NCBI GenBank assembly: GCA_003648085.1 | Contig: QMOC01000019.1 | Location: 1 to 12,091 of the forward strand | Direction of reading: 5' to 3' | Length of the DNA stretch: 12,091 nt | Source: Chloroflexota bacterium | GTDB taxonomy: Bacteria; Chloroflexota; Anaerolineae; B4-G1 | In this document: piece after piece, positions 1-7,073 of the stretch | Layout of the letters: the number at the start of each line of letters is the position of its first letter | How positions within the stretch are numbered: position 1 is the first letter of the stretch | Notes under the pieces: model-generated | Databases searched by the model: none | Told to the model about the DNA's origin: nothing | Seen by the model: only the letters and a program-made list of their open reading frames with translations | Translations under genes and position numbers: made by a program

Positions 1-1
1 C

Positions 2-2110
2 CCATCTGGTTTCGACCCCGCAACAGCCCGTCAGCGGCTTCTCGAGCATTTCGGCGCGGCCTCGCTGGAACCCTACGGCTGTGAGCACCTGCCCCTGGCC
101 ATCGCTGCGGCCGGAGCCGCCCTCCGCTACCTTCAAGAGAACCAGGTCTCCGACCTAGCCCACCTGCGCAACCTGCAGACCTATAGCCCGGATTCTTTCG
201 TTGGCCTCGATAGCGTCACCCGCCGCAATCTGGAACTGACCCGTACGCTGCGGGATGGGAAGGTGGAGGGAAGCCTGCTGGGCGTGCTCGACCACACCGT
301 CACCGCGATGGGGGCCCGGCTCCTGCGCCGCTGGATCCAGCAGCCCCTGTTGGATCTGGAGCGCATTCAAGAGCGGCTGGATGCAGTGGAAGAACTATGC
401 CCCACCCCTACAGGGGAGGGGAGAGGGCCCTTCCTCCGCGCCGACCTGCGCCGTCTCCTCGATGGCCTCCACGACGTAGAGCGGCTGGTGGGACGGGTGG
501 GCACCGGCCTAGCAAATGCACGCGACTTGGCAACGCTGCGCCGGACGCTGGAACGCATCCCCCGCATCAAGCGACTCCTGGCGCAGGCTCGCTCCCCGCG
601 CCTGCGGGCGCTGAACGACGACATGGACGAACTGAGAGACGTAGCAGCCCTCATCGGCCAGGCGCTGGTGGATTCTCCACCCATCCTCCTGAAAGAAGGC
701 GGCCTCATCCGGCCCGGCTATCACGCCGAACTGGACCGACTGCGCCGAGCCGCCGCCGAGGGCCGCGATTGGCTGGCCACGTATGAAGCGCAGGAGCGGG
801 AGCGGACCGGCATCCCCACCCTGCGGGTGCGCTACAATCAAGTCTTCGGCTTCTTCGTCGAGGTGCCCCGCAGTAAGGCCCACCTCGTGCCGCCGGAGTA
901 CGAACGACGGGCGACCATCACCCACGCCGAGCGGTTCATCACCCCGGAATTGAAGGCCCGCGAAGCGGAGATCCTCTCCGCCGAGGACCGGGCCAACGAA
1001 CTGGAGTACGACTTGTTCGTGGAGTTGCGGCGGCAGGTGGCAGCCCACACCGACCGTCTCCAGCGAGCAGCGCGGGTCCTGGCCGAGTTGGACGTGCTGG
1101 CGGCGCTGGCGGAGGTGGCTGCCCGCTACGGCTACACCCGCCCCGTCGTGGACGAGAGCGCCGTCATCGAGATCCGGGAGGGTCGCCACCCTGTCGTCGA
1201 GCGAATGATGCCGGAGGGGGCCCGCTTCGTCCCCAACGAGACGCACCTCGACGGCGAGAGCCACCGCCTGTTGGTCATCACCGGGCCGAATATGAGCGGG
1301 AAATCGGTCTACATCCGCCAGGTGGCCCTCATCGCGTTGATGGCCCAGATGGGTAGTTTCGTCCCCGCCGCGTCGGCCCGCGTGGGACTGGTGGACCGCA
1401 TCTTCGTCCGCGCCGGCGCCACCGACGACATCGCCCAGGGCCGCTCCACCTTCCTGGTAGAGATGGCCGAGACCGCCTACATCCTCCGCCACGCCACCCC
1501 CCGCAGCCTGGTGGTGCTGGACGAGGTGGGACGGGGCACCTCCACCTACGACGGGATGGGCCTGGCCTGGGCGGTGGGAGAGGAATTGCACAACCGCATC
1601 GGGGCACGCACCCTCTTCGCCACCCACTTCCACGAACTGACCGGCCTGGCCGACCAACTGCCCGGGGCGCGGAACTTCAGCCTGGCGGTGAAAGAGCAGG
1701 GGCAGGGAGTGGTCTTCCTCTACCGGCTGGTGGAGGGCGGGGCCGACCGCAGTTACGGCATCCAGGTGGCCCGGCTGGCGGGAGTCCCCGACCACGTGGT
1801 CGAACGGGCGCGGGAGGTGATGGCACGGCTGACAAGGGAGCAAGGGAGCAAAGGAGCAGGGGAGCACGGGGGCAGGGGAGCAAGGGAGCAGAGGAGCAGG
1901 GAGCAAAGGGCGAGGGCACTCCGAGAGATCAGTGCGTCGTATATGGTGGGAGAGGGGCAGGAACGGCTGCTGGTGCCTGCTGATGACGAGGTGGTCTGGG
2001 CGGTGGTGCGGGAACTGTTCGGGCTGGACATCGCCAATCTGACGCCGGTGCAGGCGCTGGTAGTGCTGAACGAGTGGCAGCAGCGGCTGCGGGAAACGCA
2101 ACGTGGTTAA
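2..2110 (+). CDS. mutS: DNA mismatch repair protein MutS, 5'-truncated by window edge
   Basis: MutS recognises mispaired or looped-out bases in DNA and uses ATP to start mismatch repair. The reading frame is open from base 2, giving 702 residues. The N-terminal mismatch-binding and connector domains, roughly the first 200 residues, lie outside the window. Visible are the core/lever start (YSPDSFVGLDSVTRRNLEL, then RRWIQQPLLDLERI), the clamp, and the ATPase domain: Walker A TGPNMSGKS at fragment residues 427-435, Walker B LVVLDEVGRGTS from 503 and the ATHFHE switch from 540. A short C-terminal dimerisation region ends the protein. Two in-frame oddities stand out: a Gly/Pro-rich insertion encoded by a palindrome near 400-421, and a charged Arg/Glu/Gln/Gly linker from an octamer repeat at 1835-1905. 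Both sit in tolerant positions, and the ATPase motifs are intact, so the protein is probably functional. The stop is followed 11 nt later by pcrA. Confidence 0.97.
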   Translation, partial: PSGFDPATARQRLLEHFGAASLEPYGCEHLPLAIAAAGAALRYLQENQVSDLAHLRNLQTYSPDSFVGLDSVTRRNLELTRTLRDGKVEGSLLGVLDHTVTAMGARLLRRWIQQPLLDLERIQERLDAVEELCPTPTGEGRGPFLRADLRRLLDGLHDVERLVGRVGTGLANARDLATLRRTLERIPRIKRLLAQARSPRLRALNDDMDELRDVAALIGQALVDSPPILLKEGGLIRPGYHAELDRLRRAAAEGRDWLATYEAQERERTGIPTLRVRYNQVFGFFVEVPRSKAHLVPPEYERRATITHAERFITPELKAREAEILSAEDRANELEYDLFVELRRQVAAHTDRLQRAARVLAELDVLAALAEVAARYGYTRPVVDESAVIEIREGRHPVVERMMPEGARFVPNETHLDGESHRLLVITGPNMSGKSVYIRQVALIALMAQMGSFVPAASARVGLVDRIFVRAGATDDIAQGRSTFLVEMAETAYILRHATPRSLVVLDEVGRGTSTYDGMGLAWAVGEELHNRIGARTLFATHFHELTGLADQLPGARNFSLAVKEQGQGVVFLYRLVEGGADRSYGIQVARLAGVPDHVVERAREVMARLTREQGSKGAGEHGGRGAREQRSREQRARALREISASYMVGEGQERLLVPADDEVVWAVVRELFGLDIANLTPVQALVVLNEWQQRLRETQRG
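400..421. repeat. Imperfect palindrome inside mutS
   Basis: Arms CCCCACCCCT (400-409) and AGGGGAGGGG (412-421) pair with one mismatch around a 2-nt loop. The element encodes part of LCPTPTGEGRGP, an insertion between ERLDAVEE and FLRADLRRLLDG. Typical MutS proteins run through this point directly from the ERL-AVEEL helix to LR-L-DLERL. It looks like a small repeat element fixed in frame. The insertion reading rests on remembered family sequence, not an alignment. Confidence 0.6.
1835..1905 (+). repeat. Octamer tandem repeat (NNGGAGCA) in the mutS linker
   Basis: The trinucleotide GCA recurs every 8 bases, ending at 1842, 1850, 1858, 1866, 1874, 1882, 1890 and 1898, followed by a 7-base copy ending at 1905. 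The consensus is RGGGAGCA. It is translated as a low-complexity Arg/Glu/Gln/Gly/Ser stretch between the end of the MutS ATPase domain (VVERAREVMARL) and the C-terminal region (EISASYMVGEG). The G-runs at 1859-1862, 1868-1872, 1875-1878 and 1884-1886 also fit a G-quadruplex pattern on the coding strand. Confidence 0.85.
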
Positions 2111-2121
2111 TTCCCAACATT

Positions 2122-5100
2122 ATGGACCTGCTCAAAGGACTTAACCCCCAACAGCAGAAAGCCGTCACTGCCCCCGACGGCCCCGTGCTCGTGCTGGCTG
2201 GTCCGGGCAGTGGGAAGACGCGCGTGCTCACCCACCGCGTCGCCTGGCTGGTGCTGGAGCGCGACGTTGCGCCGTGGCGCATCATGGCGGTCACTTTCAC
2301 CAACAAGGCCGCCCGCGAGATGCGGGAGCGGCTGGAGCGACTGCTGGGCCCCTCCAGTGCCCGCAGCCTCACGCTGGGCACTTTCCACGCCACCTGCGCC
2401 CGCATCCTGCGCCGCGAGGCCGAAGCCGCCGGCATCCCTCGCGACTACGCCATCTTCGACGCCGATGACCAACTCCGCTTGGTCAAGCAGGCCATCCGCG
2501 ACCTGAATCTCGACGACAAGCGATACCGCCCCCAGGCGGTGCACGGCGCTATCTCCCGCGCCAAGAACGAGTTGATCCCGCCAGAGGCGTACTCCACTGG
2601 CTCATACTACGGCGAGGTCGTCAAACGGGTCTACGAGCGCTACCAGGCGCTTTTGGAAGCCAACAGCGGGCTCGACTTCGACGACCTGCTGATGGTGACG
2701 GTGCGCTTGTTCGACCGGAACCCGGACGTGTTGGCGAAATACCAGGAGCGTTACCGGCACATCCTGGTGGATGAGTTTCAGGACACCAATCAGGCGCAGT
2801 ACGTGCTGCTGCGGCAACTTTCGGGGCGGCATCACAACCTCTTTTGCGTGGCCGATGAGGATCAGTGCCTGCCCACAGGCACAACCGTTGCCACACCAGA
2901 CGGTGTCCGTCCGGTCGAGGAGATCAAAGCAGGTGACGTCATTCTGGCCGCTGCGGGGCGTTGCGCGACAATCCCGGTCACCGTCAAACAGGTATACCGA
3001 AAGTCATACGCCGGTAAACTGGTAGAGATTCGCACCGTCGGTGGGTACGTGCTGCGAGCCACCCCCAACCACGTGCTGTTTGCCCGGATGGGACGTCCCA
3101 CGGATAAGTACTACGTATACCTGATGTATCGGCACGACAAGGGGTATCGTATCGGCGCTACCGTAGGTGCCCGCAGCGATGGCATACGCGACTACAAGGT
3201 CAGCGGGCTGAGCATCCGAGGTAACCAGGAAAACGCTGATAAGATCTGGGTGCTCAGGGTGTGCGACACAAAGGATGAGGCAGCCTACTATGAGCAGTAC
3301 TTTGCTTACGAGTATGGCATCCCAACGATGGTGTTCCACACCGCCGGGCGGCGAATGCGTTTCACCCAGGAGTACATAGACCGTTTGTATGCCTCAATAG
3401 ACACACGAGAGCGGGCCAAGCGGCTGATGGAGGAACTTTACCTGCACCCCGACTATCCTCACCACCGGCCCCGAGGTATCGCGGGGGAGAGAGCACCTCA
3501 TCGTGTGGTAGTCAACCTTTCGCTGTTCGGCGACACCCGCAGCAGCGCGACCAGCCCCTGGCACGCTCATAGAATCGCCCTGAACACGAGTGATCCATCC
3601 CTCAAGCAACAGATGGTGGATCAAGGGTATTCGGTGCGCAGAGGACGGCGCAACACGTGGTACATCGGGACGTGCAGACTGTCTTATGAAGATGCGCTAA
3701 CTCTGACTAAGGCGCTCTCGGACGCAGGGGGCGGGCTGGAGATTCATCAGGCTGCGTTTCTGACCGACGCCAGGAAGCCTGGGGGGCAAACTCTCAAATA
3801 CGACTTTCATCCCGCCGCTCACATCCATCCGAGTATGTTCGTTGCCGTGCTGCACAACGGCAGTATCGTGGAGGACGAGGTAAACGAAGTCACCTGGAGC
3901 GATTACGAGGGGGATATCTACGATTTGGACATTGACATCGTCCACAACTATATCGCCGATGGCGTCGTAGTCCACAACTCCATCTACCGCTGGCGTGGCG
4001 CAGACTATCGCAACATCCGCCGGTTGCGGGATGATCACCCCGACCTGGTGACCATCCTCCTGGAGCAGAACTACCGCTCCACCCAGACGATTCTGGATGC
4101 TGCGCACGCCGTCATCCGCCACAACCCCGACCGCACCGACAAAGCGCTCTTCACGCGGCGGGGGCGCGGGCCGGAGATCGTCGTCCACGAAGCCTACGAT
4201 CAGGACGACGAGGCTCAGTTCGTCGTGGACACCATCGCCCAACTGGCAACCCAAGAAGGGGTGCGTCCCGGCGACTGCGCGGTGATGTATCGCACCAACG
4301 CTCAGTCCCGTGCTCTGGAGGATGCCTTCATCCGCGCCGGGCTGCCCTACCGGCTGGTCGGGGCTACCCGCTTTTACGCCCGCCGCGAGATCAAAGACCT
4401 GATCGCTTTCCTGCGGCTGATCCACAACCCCACCGACGGGGTGAGCATGGCCCGCGTGATCAACGTCCCTCCCCGGGGCATCGGCCGGAAGACGGTGGCG
4501 GCGCTGGAGGACGCGGCGCGGGAGCGGGGCGTCTCAGTCTACGAAGTGCTCAAGGAAATCCCAAATCCCAAAGCCCAAAGCCCAAAACTGGGGACGCGGG
4601 CGCGGCGGGTGCTGGCATCGTTCCTGGAACTGCTGGAGGGCTGGATGGCGGCGCGGGAGCACCTGACGGTGGCGCAGTTGATAGATCGCGTCCTGGAGGA
4701 CACCCGTTACGCCGACTATCTCCGCGACGGCACCGAGGAGGGAGAGGATCGCTGGGCCAACGTGCTGGAGTTGCGCAACGTGGCCGCCGAGTACGAGGAC
4801 CTGACGCTGACCGATTTCCTGGCCGATGTCGCGCTCGTCTCCGATGTGGACAACCTGGACGATGAGGTGGACGCGCCCACACTGCTCACACTTCACAGCG
4901 CTAAGGGGTTGGAGTTTCCCGTCGTCTTCATCACCGGGCTGGAGGAGGGGATGCTGCCTCATATCCGTTCCTTCGACGACCCGGAGCAGATGGCCGAGGA
5001 GCGCCGGCTGATGTACGTCGGCCTGACGCGGGCGAAGGATCGGCTCTACCTGACCTACGCCTTTATGCGCACCCGCTACGGCGATAGTGAACCTTCGGTG

Positions 5101-5367
5101 CCCAGCCGCTTCCTGGACGATATCCCCCCGCAGTTGGTCGGCGGCTCGTGGCGGAAACGGCAAGAAGCAAGAGGCAGGAGGCAGGAAGAAGTTCGCAATT
5201 CGCAATTTCGCGTCGGGCAGCGGGTGCGACACGCGACCTTTGGCGAGGGGTTGGTGATGGAGAGTCGCATTGATGGAGGCGACGAGATAGTGACGGTGCT
5301 CTTCGAGGAGGTCGGGCTGAAGCGATTGATGGCGAGCCTGGCGCATCTGGAACGGCTGGAGGATTAA
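2122..5367 (+). CDS. pcrA: ATP-dependent DNA helicase PcrA/UvrD, intein-containing precursor
   Basis: This is a superfamily 1A 3'-5' helicase acting in excision and mismatch repair and in clearing replication blocks. The precursor has 1081 residues; removing the 371-residue intein leaves 710, normal for PcrA. Motifs in order: Walker A AGPGSGKT (26-33), Ia FTNKAAREM, II ILVDEFQDTNQAQ, III ADEDQ/SIYRWRGAD (split by the intein after residue 248), IV LEQNYRST (from 647), V TLHSAKGLEFPVVFITG (from about 923), VI EERRLMYVGLTRAKDRL (from 959). The C-terminal RNA-polymerase-binding tudor-like domain begins VGQRVRHATFGEG at about 1031. ATG 2122 is chosen because MDLLKGLNPQQ matches the family start; a start at 2074 would lie inside mutS. 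No Shine-Dalgarno sequence precedes it. Heptamer repeats in domain 2B and before the tudor domain encode linkers. It is probably co-transcribed with mutS. Confidence 0.97.
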   Translation: MDLLKGLNPQQQKAVTAPDGPVLVLAGPGSGKTRVLTHRVAWLVLERDVAPWRIMAVTFTNKAAREMRERLERLLGPSSARSLTLGTFHATCARILRREAEAAGIPRDYAIFDADDQLRLVKQAIRDLNLDDKRYRPQAVHGAISRAKNELIPPEAYSTGSYYGEVVKRVYERYQALLEANSGLDFDDLLMVTVRLFDRNPDVLAKYQERYRHILVDEFQDTNQAQYVLLRQLSGRHHNLFCVADEDQCLPTGTTVATPDGVRPVEEIKAGDVILAAAGRCATIPVTVKQVYRKSYAGKLVEIRTVGGYVLRATPNHVLFARMGRPTDKYYVYLMYRHDKGYRIGATVGARSDGIRDYKVSGLSIRGNQENADKIWVLRVCDTKDEAAYYEQYFAYEYGIPTMVFHTAGRRMRFTQEYIDRLYASIDTRERAKRLMEELYLHPDYPHHRPRGIAGERAPHRVVVNLSLFGDTRSSATSPWHAHRIALNTSDPSLKQQMVDQGYSVRRGRRNTWYIGTCRLSYEDALTLTKALSDAGGGLEIHQAAFLTDARKPGGQTLKYDFHPAAHIHPSMFVAVLHNGSIVEDEVNEVTWSDYEGDIYDLDIDIVHNYIADGVVVHNSIYRWRGADYRNIRRLRDDHPDLVTILLEQNYRSTQTILDAAHAVIRHNPDRTDKALFTRRGRGPEIVVHEAYDQDDEAQFVVDTIAQLATQEGVRPGDCAVMYRTNAQSRALEDAFIRAGLPYRLVGATRFYARREIKDLIAFLRLIHNPTDGVSMARVINVPPRGIGRKTVAALEDAARERGVSVYEVLKEIPNPKAQSPKLGTRARRVLASFLELLEGWMAAREHLTVAQLIDRVLEDTRYADYLRDGTEEGEDRWANVLELRNVAAEYEDLTLTDFLADVALVSDVDNLDDEVDAPTLLTLHSAKGLEFPVVFITGLEEGMLPHIRSFDDPEQMAEERRLMYVGLTRAKDRLYLTYAFMRTRYGDSEPSVPSRFLDDIPPQLVGGSWRKRQEARGRRQEEVRNSQFRVGQRVRHATFGEGLVMESRIDGGDEIVTVLFEEVGLKRLMASLAHLERLED
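2866..3978 (+). other. Class 1 intein in PcrA motif III
   Basis: A self-splicing protein insertion of 371 residues lies between Gln (2863-2865) and Ser (3979-3981). It starts with Cys1 in block A (CLPTGTTVATPDG), has block B RATPNHVLFA with the Thr-Pro-Asn-His motif at intein residues 66-69, and ends with blocks F and G (YDLDIDIVHNYIADGVVVHN), the penultimate His and terminal Asn371, with Ser as the +1 nucleophile. All class 1 splicing residues are present, so splicing should work and restore motif III. A hand count of 3001-3180 gives 105 of 180 G+C, lower than adjacent helicase sequence (46 of 60 at 2221-2280, 41 of 60 at 4321-4380), consistent with horizontal arrival. No LAGLIDADG motif is visible. 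The middle 240 residues hold a GIY-YIG-like region and a further unassigned domain. Confidence 0.96.
3109..3336 (+). other. GIY-YIG-like domain within the intein (tentative)
   Basis: Intein residues 82-157 follow block B directly. The order of elements resembles a GIY-YIG nuclease core: a first strand YYVYLMY (GIY position), then GYRIGAT (YIG position, Arg replacing Tyr), an Arg at 103 or 108 where the catalytic Arg would fall, and then a strand and helix KIWVLRVCDTKDEAAYYEQ with Glu143 at the metal-binding Glu position. The match is by eye. The altered YIG triad could mean a divergent or inactive nuclease, or a DNA-binding relic. Confidence 0.4.
4557..4584 (+). repeat. Heptamer tandem repeat AARCCCA x4 inside pcrA
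   Basis: Two copies of AATCCCA are followed directly by two of AAGCCCA, an exact 7-bp period. They encode most of EIPNPKAQSPK, a proline-rich bulge in domain 2B between YEVLK and the GTRARRVLASFLELL helix. The surrounding sequence is G+C-rich, so the A/C-rich block stands out as inserted. Confidence 0.85.
5160..5208 (+). repeat. Two abutting heptamer arrays in the pcrA C-terminal linker
   Basis: Seven consecutive 7-bp units are seen: four of consensus GCARGAR (5160-5187), then three resembling GCAATTC (5188-5208), in one unbroken register. They encode the Arg/Gln/Glu-rich linker QEARGRRQEEVRNSQF between the helicase core and the tudor-like domain. This linker is normally flexible and variable in PcrA, which explains why the insertion is tolerated. 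Confidence 0.87.
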
Positions 5368-5369
5368 AA

Positions 5370-6542
5370 GTGGAGATCGGGGATCGAAGATTAAAGATAG
5401 GGGAGTTGGATGGGCCGCGACCGATCCGGCGGGAGGAACTGGCGGCGTCGGGGCGGCTGGCAGGGCTGTGCTTCCCCGATGCGGCCGGAGTGATGGAAGA
5501 GATTCGCACCTACACCCCACCCCGGCGCGGAGGCATCCAGGTCATCTGCCACCGAGGCGTGCCCGTCTCCCAGATCGGCGTCTACCACAGCCGCGTCAGT
5601 GTGTATGGCAGCCTCCTGCGGGTTGCCAGTATCGGCGGCGTGTGCACTCACCCCGACTATCGGGGTCTGGGACTGGCCACCCGTCTGCTCGACTACTGCA
5701 CGCGCAAACTGACGGCTGAGGGTGCACGGCTGATGCTCATCTCCGGTATGCGAGGGTTGTACACTCGAGCCGGCTGCGTCACTGCCCAGAAGTTCGAGTA
5801 CATCGTGCTCAAGCCCGGCCAACTCCGTCCGGGGGTGGATGATCTTTCGCTGCGCCCGGCGACCGAGGCCGACGCCCCACTCTGTGACCGTCTCTACCAG
5901 ACGGAGCCGGTTCACTTCGCGCGGCGCGTGGAGGAGTTTGCCGCCCACTTCCGGCGACCGGAGGAATTCACCAAGGCGGAGGACTGGATCATCGAAGCGA
6001 CGGGACGGCCGGTAGCCTATCTCTTCACCGGCCTTCCGTGGGAGTATGGGGGCGAGTCGGGCGCAGACGCGCGGGAGGTGATCGAGTACGCCGGCAGCCG
6101 GGTGGCGCTGGTCGGGGCACTGACTGAGGTGATGGCGCGGTTGAATCTACGAGAACTGCGGCTGGCCGTACCGTGGCAGGACGTGGACCTCCTCCACCTC
6201 CTTCACGAGCGGGGTGTCACCGGGGATCATATTCCCCTCGTCGGCCATACCATGCGCATCGTCAACTTCCCCGGTCTGATGCGGGACCTGCGGCCCTACG
6301 TGCGAGCGCGGCTGACGAGAAGCCAGCGGCGCGGCCTGCGGTTCCAGCAGGAGGGGGACCGATATGCCATCGTGCGAGGAGAGGAACGGCTCGAACTCGA
6401 CGGGGCGACAATGACGCGGCTGGTGATGGGCGTACCAGCGGAAGTAGCACACGAGGCTCCGGTTGCGTCGGGCGCCTTGGGCGAGATCATTGCGGCGTTG
6501 TTCCCCCTGCCCTCGTTTCTGCCGGGGTTGAACTACCGATAA
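5370..6542 (+). CDS. GNAT-family N-acetyltransferase
   Basis: A 390-residue protein whose N-terminal half carries a GNAT acetyl-CoA fold. The acetyl-CoA loop is in VCTHPDYRGLGLATRLL, with RGLGLA at residues 98-103, preceded by strand VASIGG and followed by ARLMLISGMRGLYTRAGC. Transfer of an acetyl group from acetyl-CoA to an amine is the family reaction; the substrate is not evident. The C-terminal ~230 residues look like a second, degenerate GNAT-type half (LSLRPATEADAPLCDRLYQ begins like one), giving a size and layout resembling Eis-like acetyltransferases. GTG at 5370 is supported by GGAGG (5358-5362) 7 nt upstream, inside the end of pcrA, so translation is probably coupled. The first ten codons come from a heptamer repeat; TTG 5406 is an alternative start. 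The 3' end overlaps the convergent gene by 10 bp. Confidence 0.87.
   Translation: MEIGDRRLKIGELDGPRPIRREELAASGRLAGLCFPDAAGVMEEIRTYTPPRRGGIQVICHRGVPVSQIGVYHSRVSVYGSLLRVASIGGVCTHPDYRGLGLATRLLDYCTRKLTAEGARLMLISGMRGLYTRAGCVTAQKFEYIVLKPGQLRPGVDDLSLRPATEADAPLCDRLYQTEPVHFARRVEEFAAHFRRPEEFTKAEDWIIEATGRPVAYLFTGLPWEYGGESGADAREVIEYAGSRVALVGALTEVMARLNLRELRLAVPWQDVDLLHLLHERGVTGDHIPLVGHTMRIVNFPGLMRDLRPYVRARLTRSQRRGLRFQQEGDRYAIVRGEERLELDGATMTRLVMGVPAEVAHEAPVASGALGEIIAALFPLPSFLPGLNYR
5373..5400 (+). repeat. Heptamer repeat (RRGATNR x4) at the acetyltransferase start
   Basis: Four consecutive 7-bp units, GAGATCG then three diverged copies ending AAGATAG, lie just after the GTG start. They encode the N-terminal EIGDRRLKIG, which is unlikely to belong to the folded domain. 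The repeat seems to have extended the N terminus of the protein or to occupy a former intergenic gap. Confidence 0.75.
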
Positions 6543-7033
6543 TCAATCGTATAGGCCACGCGCTCGATGAACTCCCCCTCGCTCAGTTCACCGGCACCGA
6601 AGGCCACCAGATCCGCTGTGCTCACGCTCGCCTTGATCAGCGTATCGGTTTGGCTGCCCTGGGCGAGGATCACGACCTCGACCTGGGTGAAGGAGCCGCA
6701 TTCGTCTTTCTGCAAAGCCAGCGCGATGTCGAAGGCTATCCATACCAACTGGGCGGCCTCGTCTGCCCTCTGGTTCGGCGCAAGAGAGTAGACAATTTCA
6801 ATGCGAAGTTGGCCACCAGGGGTCAACATCACCGTACCGCCCAGCCCGGCCTGGGCCAGAAGTCGTGTGGCTTCCCACTGGCAGGCCCCTGGCGAGGGTA
6901 CGGGGACACGGGAGCCTGAGAAGGGCAAGGGGATGGCGTCAGAAGAGCGTGTCATGAACACCCCCAAGGTCAGGATGACAATGGTGTTGGCGAGGGCCAG
7001 AATAGCGATGACGCGCTTCTGTTTTGAGGTCAT
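6533..7033 (-). CDS. Small membrane-anchored protein of unknown function
   Basis: A 166-residue protein. I do not recognise its family. Residues 1-7 are positively charged (MTSKQKR), followed by one hydrophobic segment at about 8-26, so it is probably held in the membrane by its N terminus with the rest outside. A Ser/Pro-rich linker (about 30-48, PLPFSGSRVPVPSPG) leads to a compact alpha/beta domain containing LRIEIVYSL and FTQVEVVILA and ending RVAYTIDYR. No lipobox or catalytic motif is seen. ATG 7033 is preferred to TTG 7069 because it places the charged residues directly before the membrane segment. It lies 40 nt downstream of the ABC permease on the same strand, suggesting an accessory role with that permease. 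The tail overlaps the acetyltransferase gene. Confidence 0.75.
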   Translation of the reverse strand: MTSKQKRVIAILALANTIVILTLGVFMTRSSDAIPLPFSGSRVPVPSPGACQWEATRLLAQAGLGGTVMLTPGGQLRIEIVYSLAPNQRADEAAQLVWIAFDIALALQKDECGSFTQVEVVILAQGSQTDTLIKASVSTADLVAFGAGELSEGEFIERVAYTIDYR

Positions 7034-7073
7034 GGGTAAAAGTGTGGCACAACCGATGATCAATGCCAAAAAG

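Noticed and set aside
509..2101. 530-codon open frame on the minus strand opposite mutS
   Set aside because: It is a shadow of high-G+C codon bias: mutS motifs are intact on the plus strand, and the reverse product is low-complexity His/Leu/Gln-rich without any recognisable domain.
2074..2121. Earlier pcrA start adding AAAAAGNATWLIPNI
   Set aside because: It would overlap the end of mutS, and the added residues are unlike PcrA. The family start MDLLKGLNPQQQ fits ATG 2122.
3697..4425. 242-codon minus-strand frame across the intein/pcrA junction
   Set aside because: It lies opposite conserved splicing and helicase motifs and gives no recognisable protein.
7034..7069. TTG start at 7069 for the small anchored protein, giving a Cys in IIGCAT that might suggest a lipobox
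   Set aside because: The Cys is not in a proper lipobox, and this start puts an odd hydrophobic stretch before the charged residues. ATG 7033 gives a normal membrane anchor.
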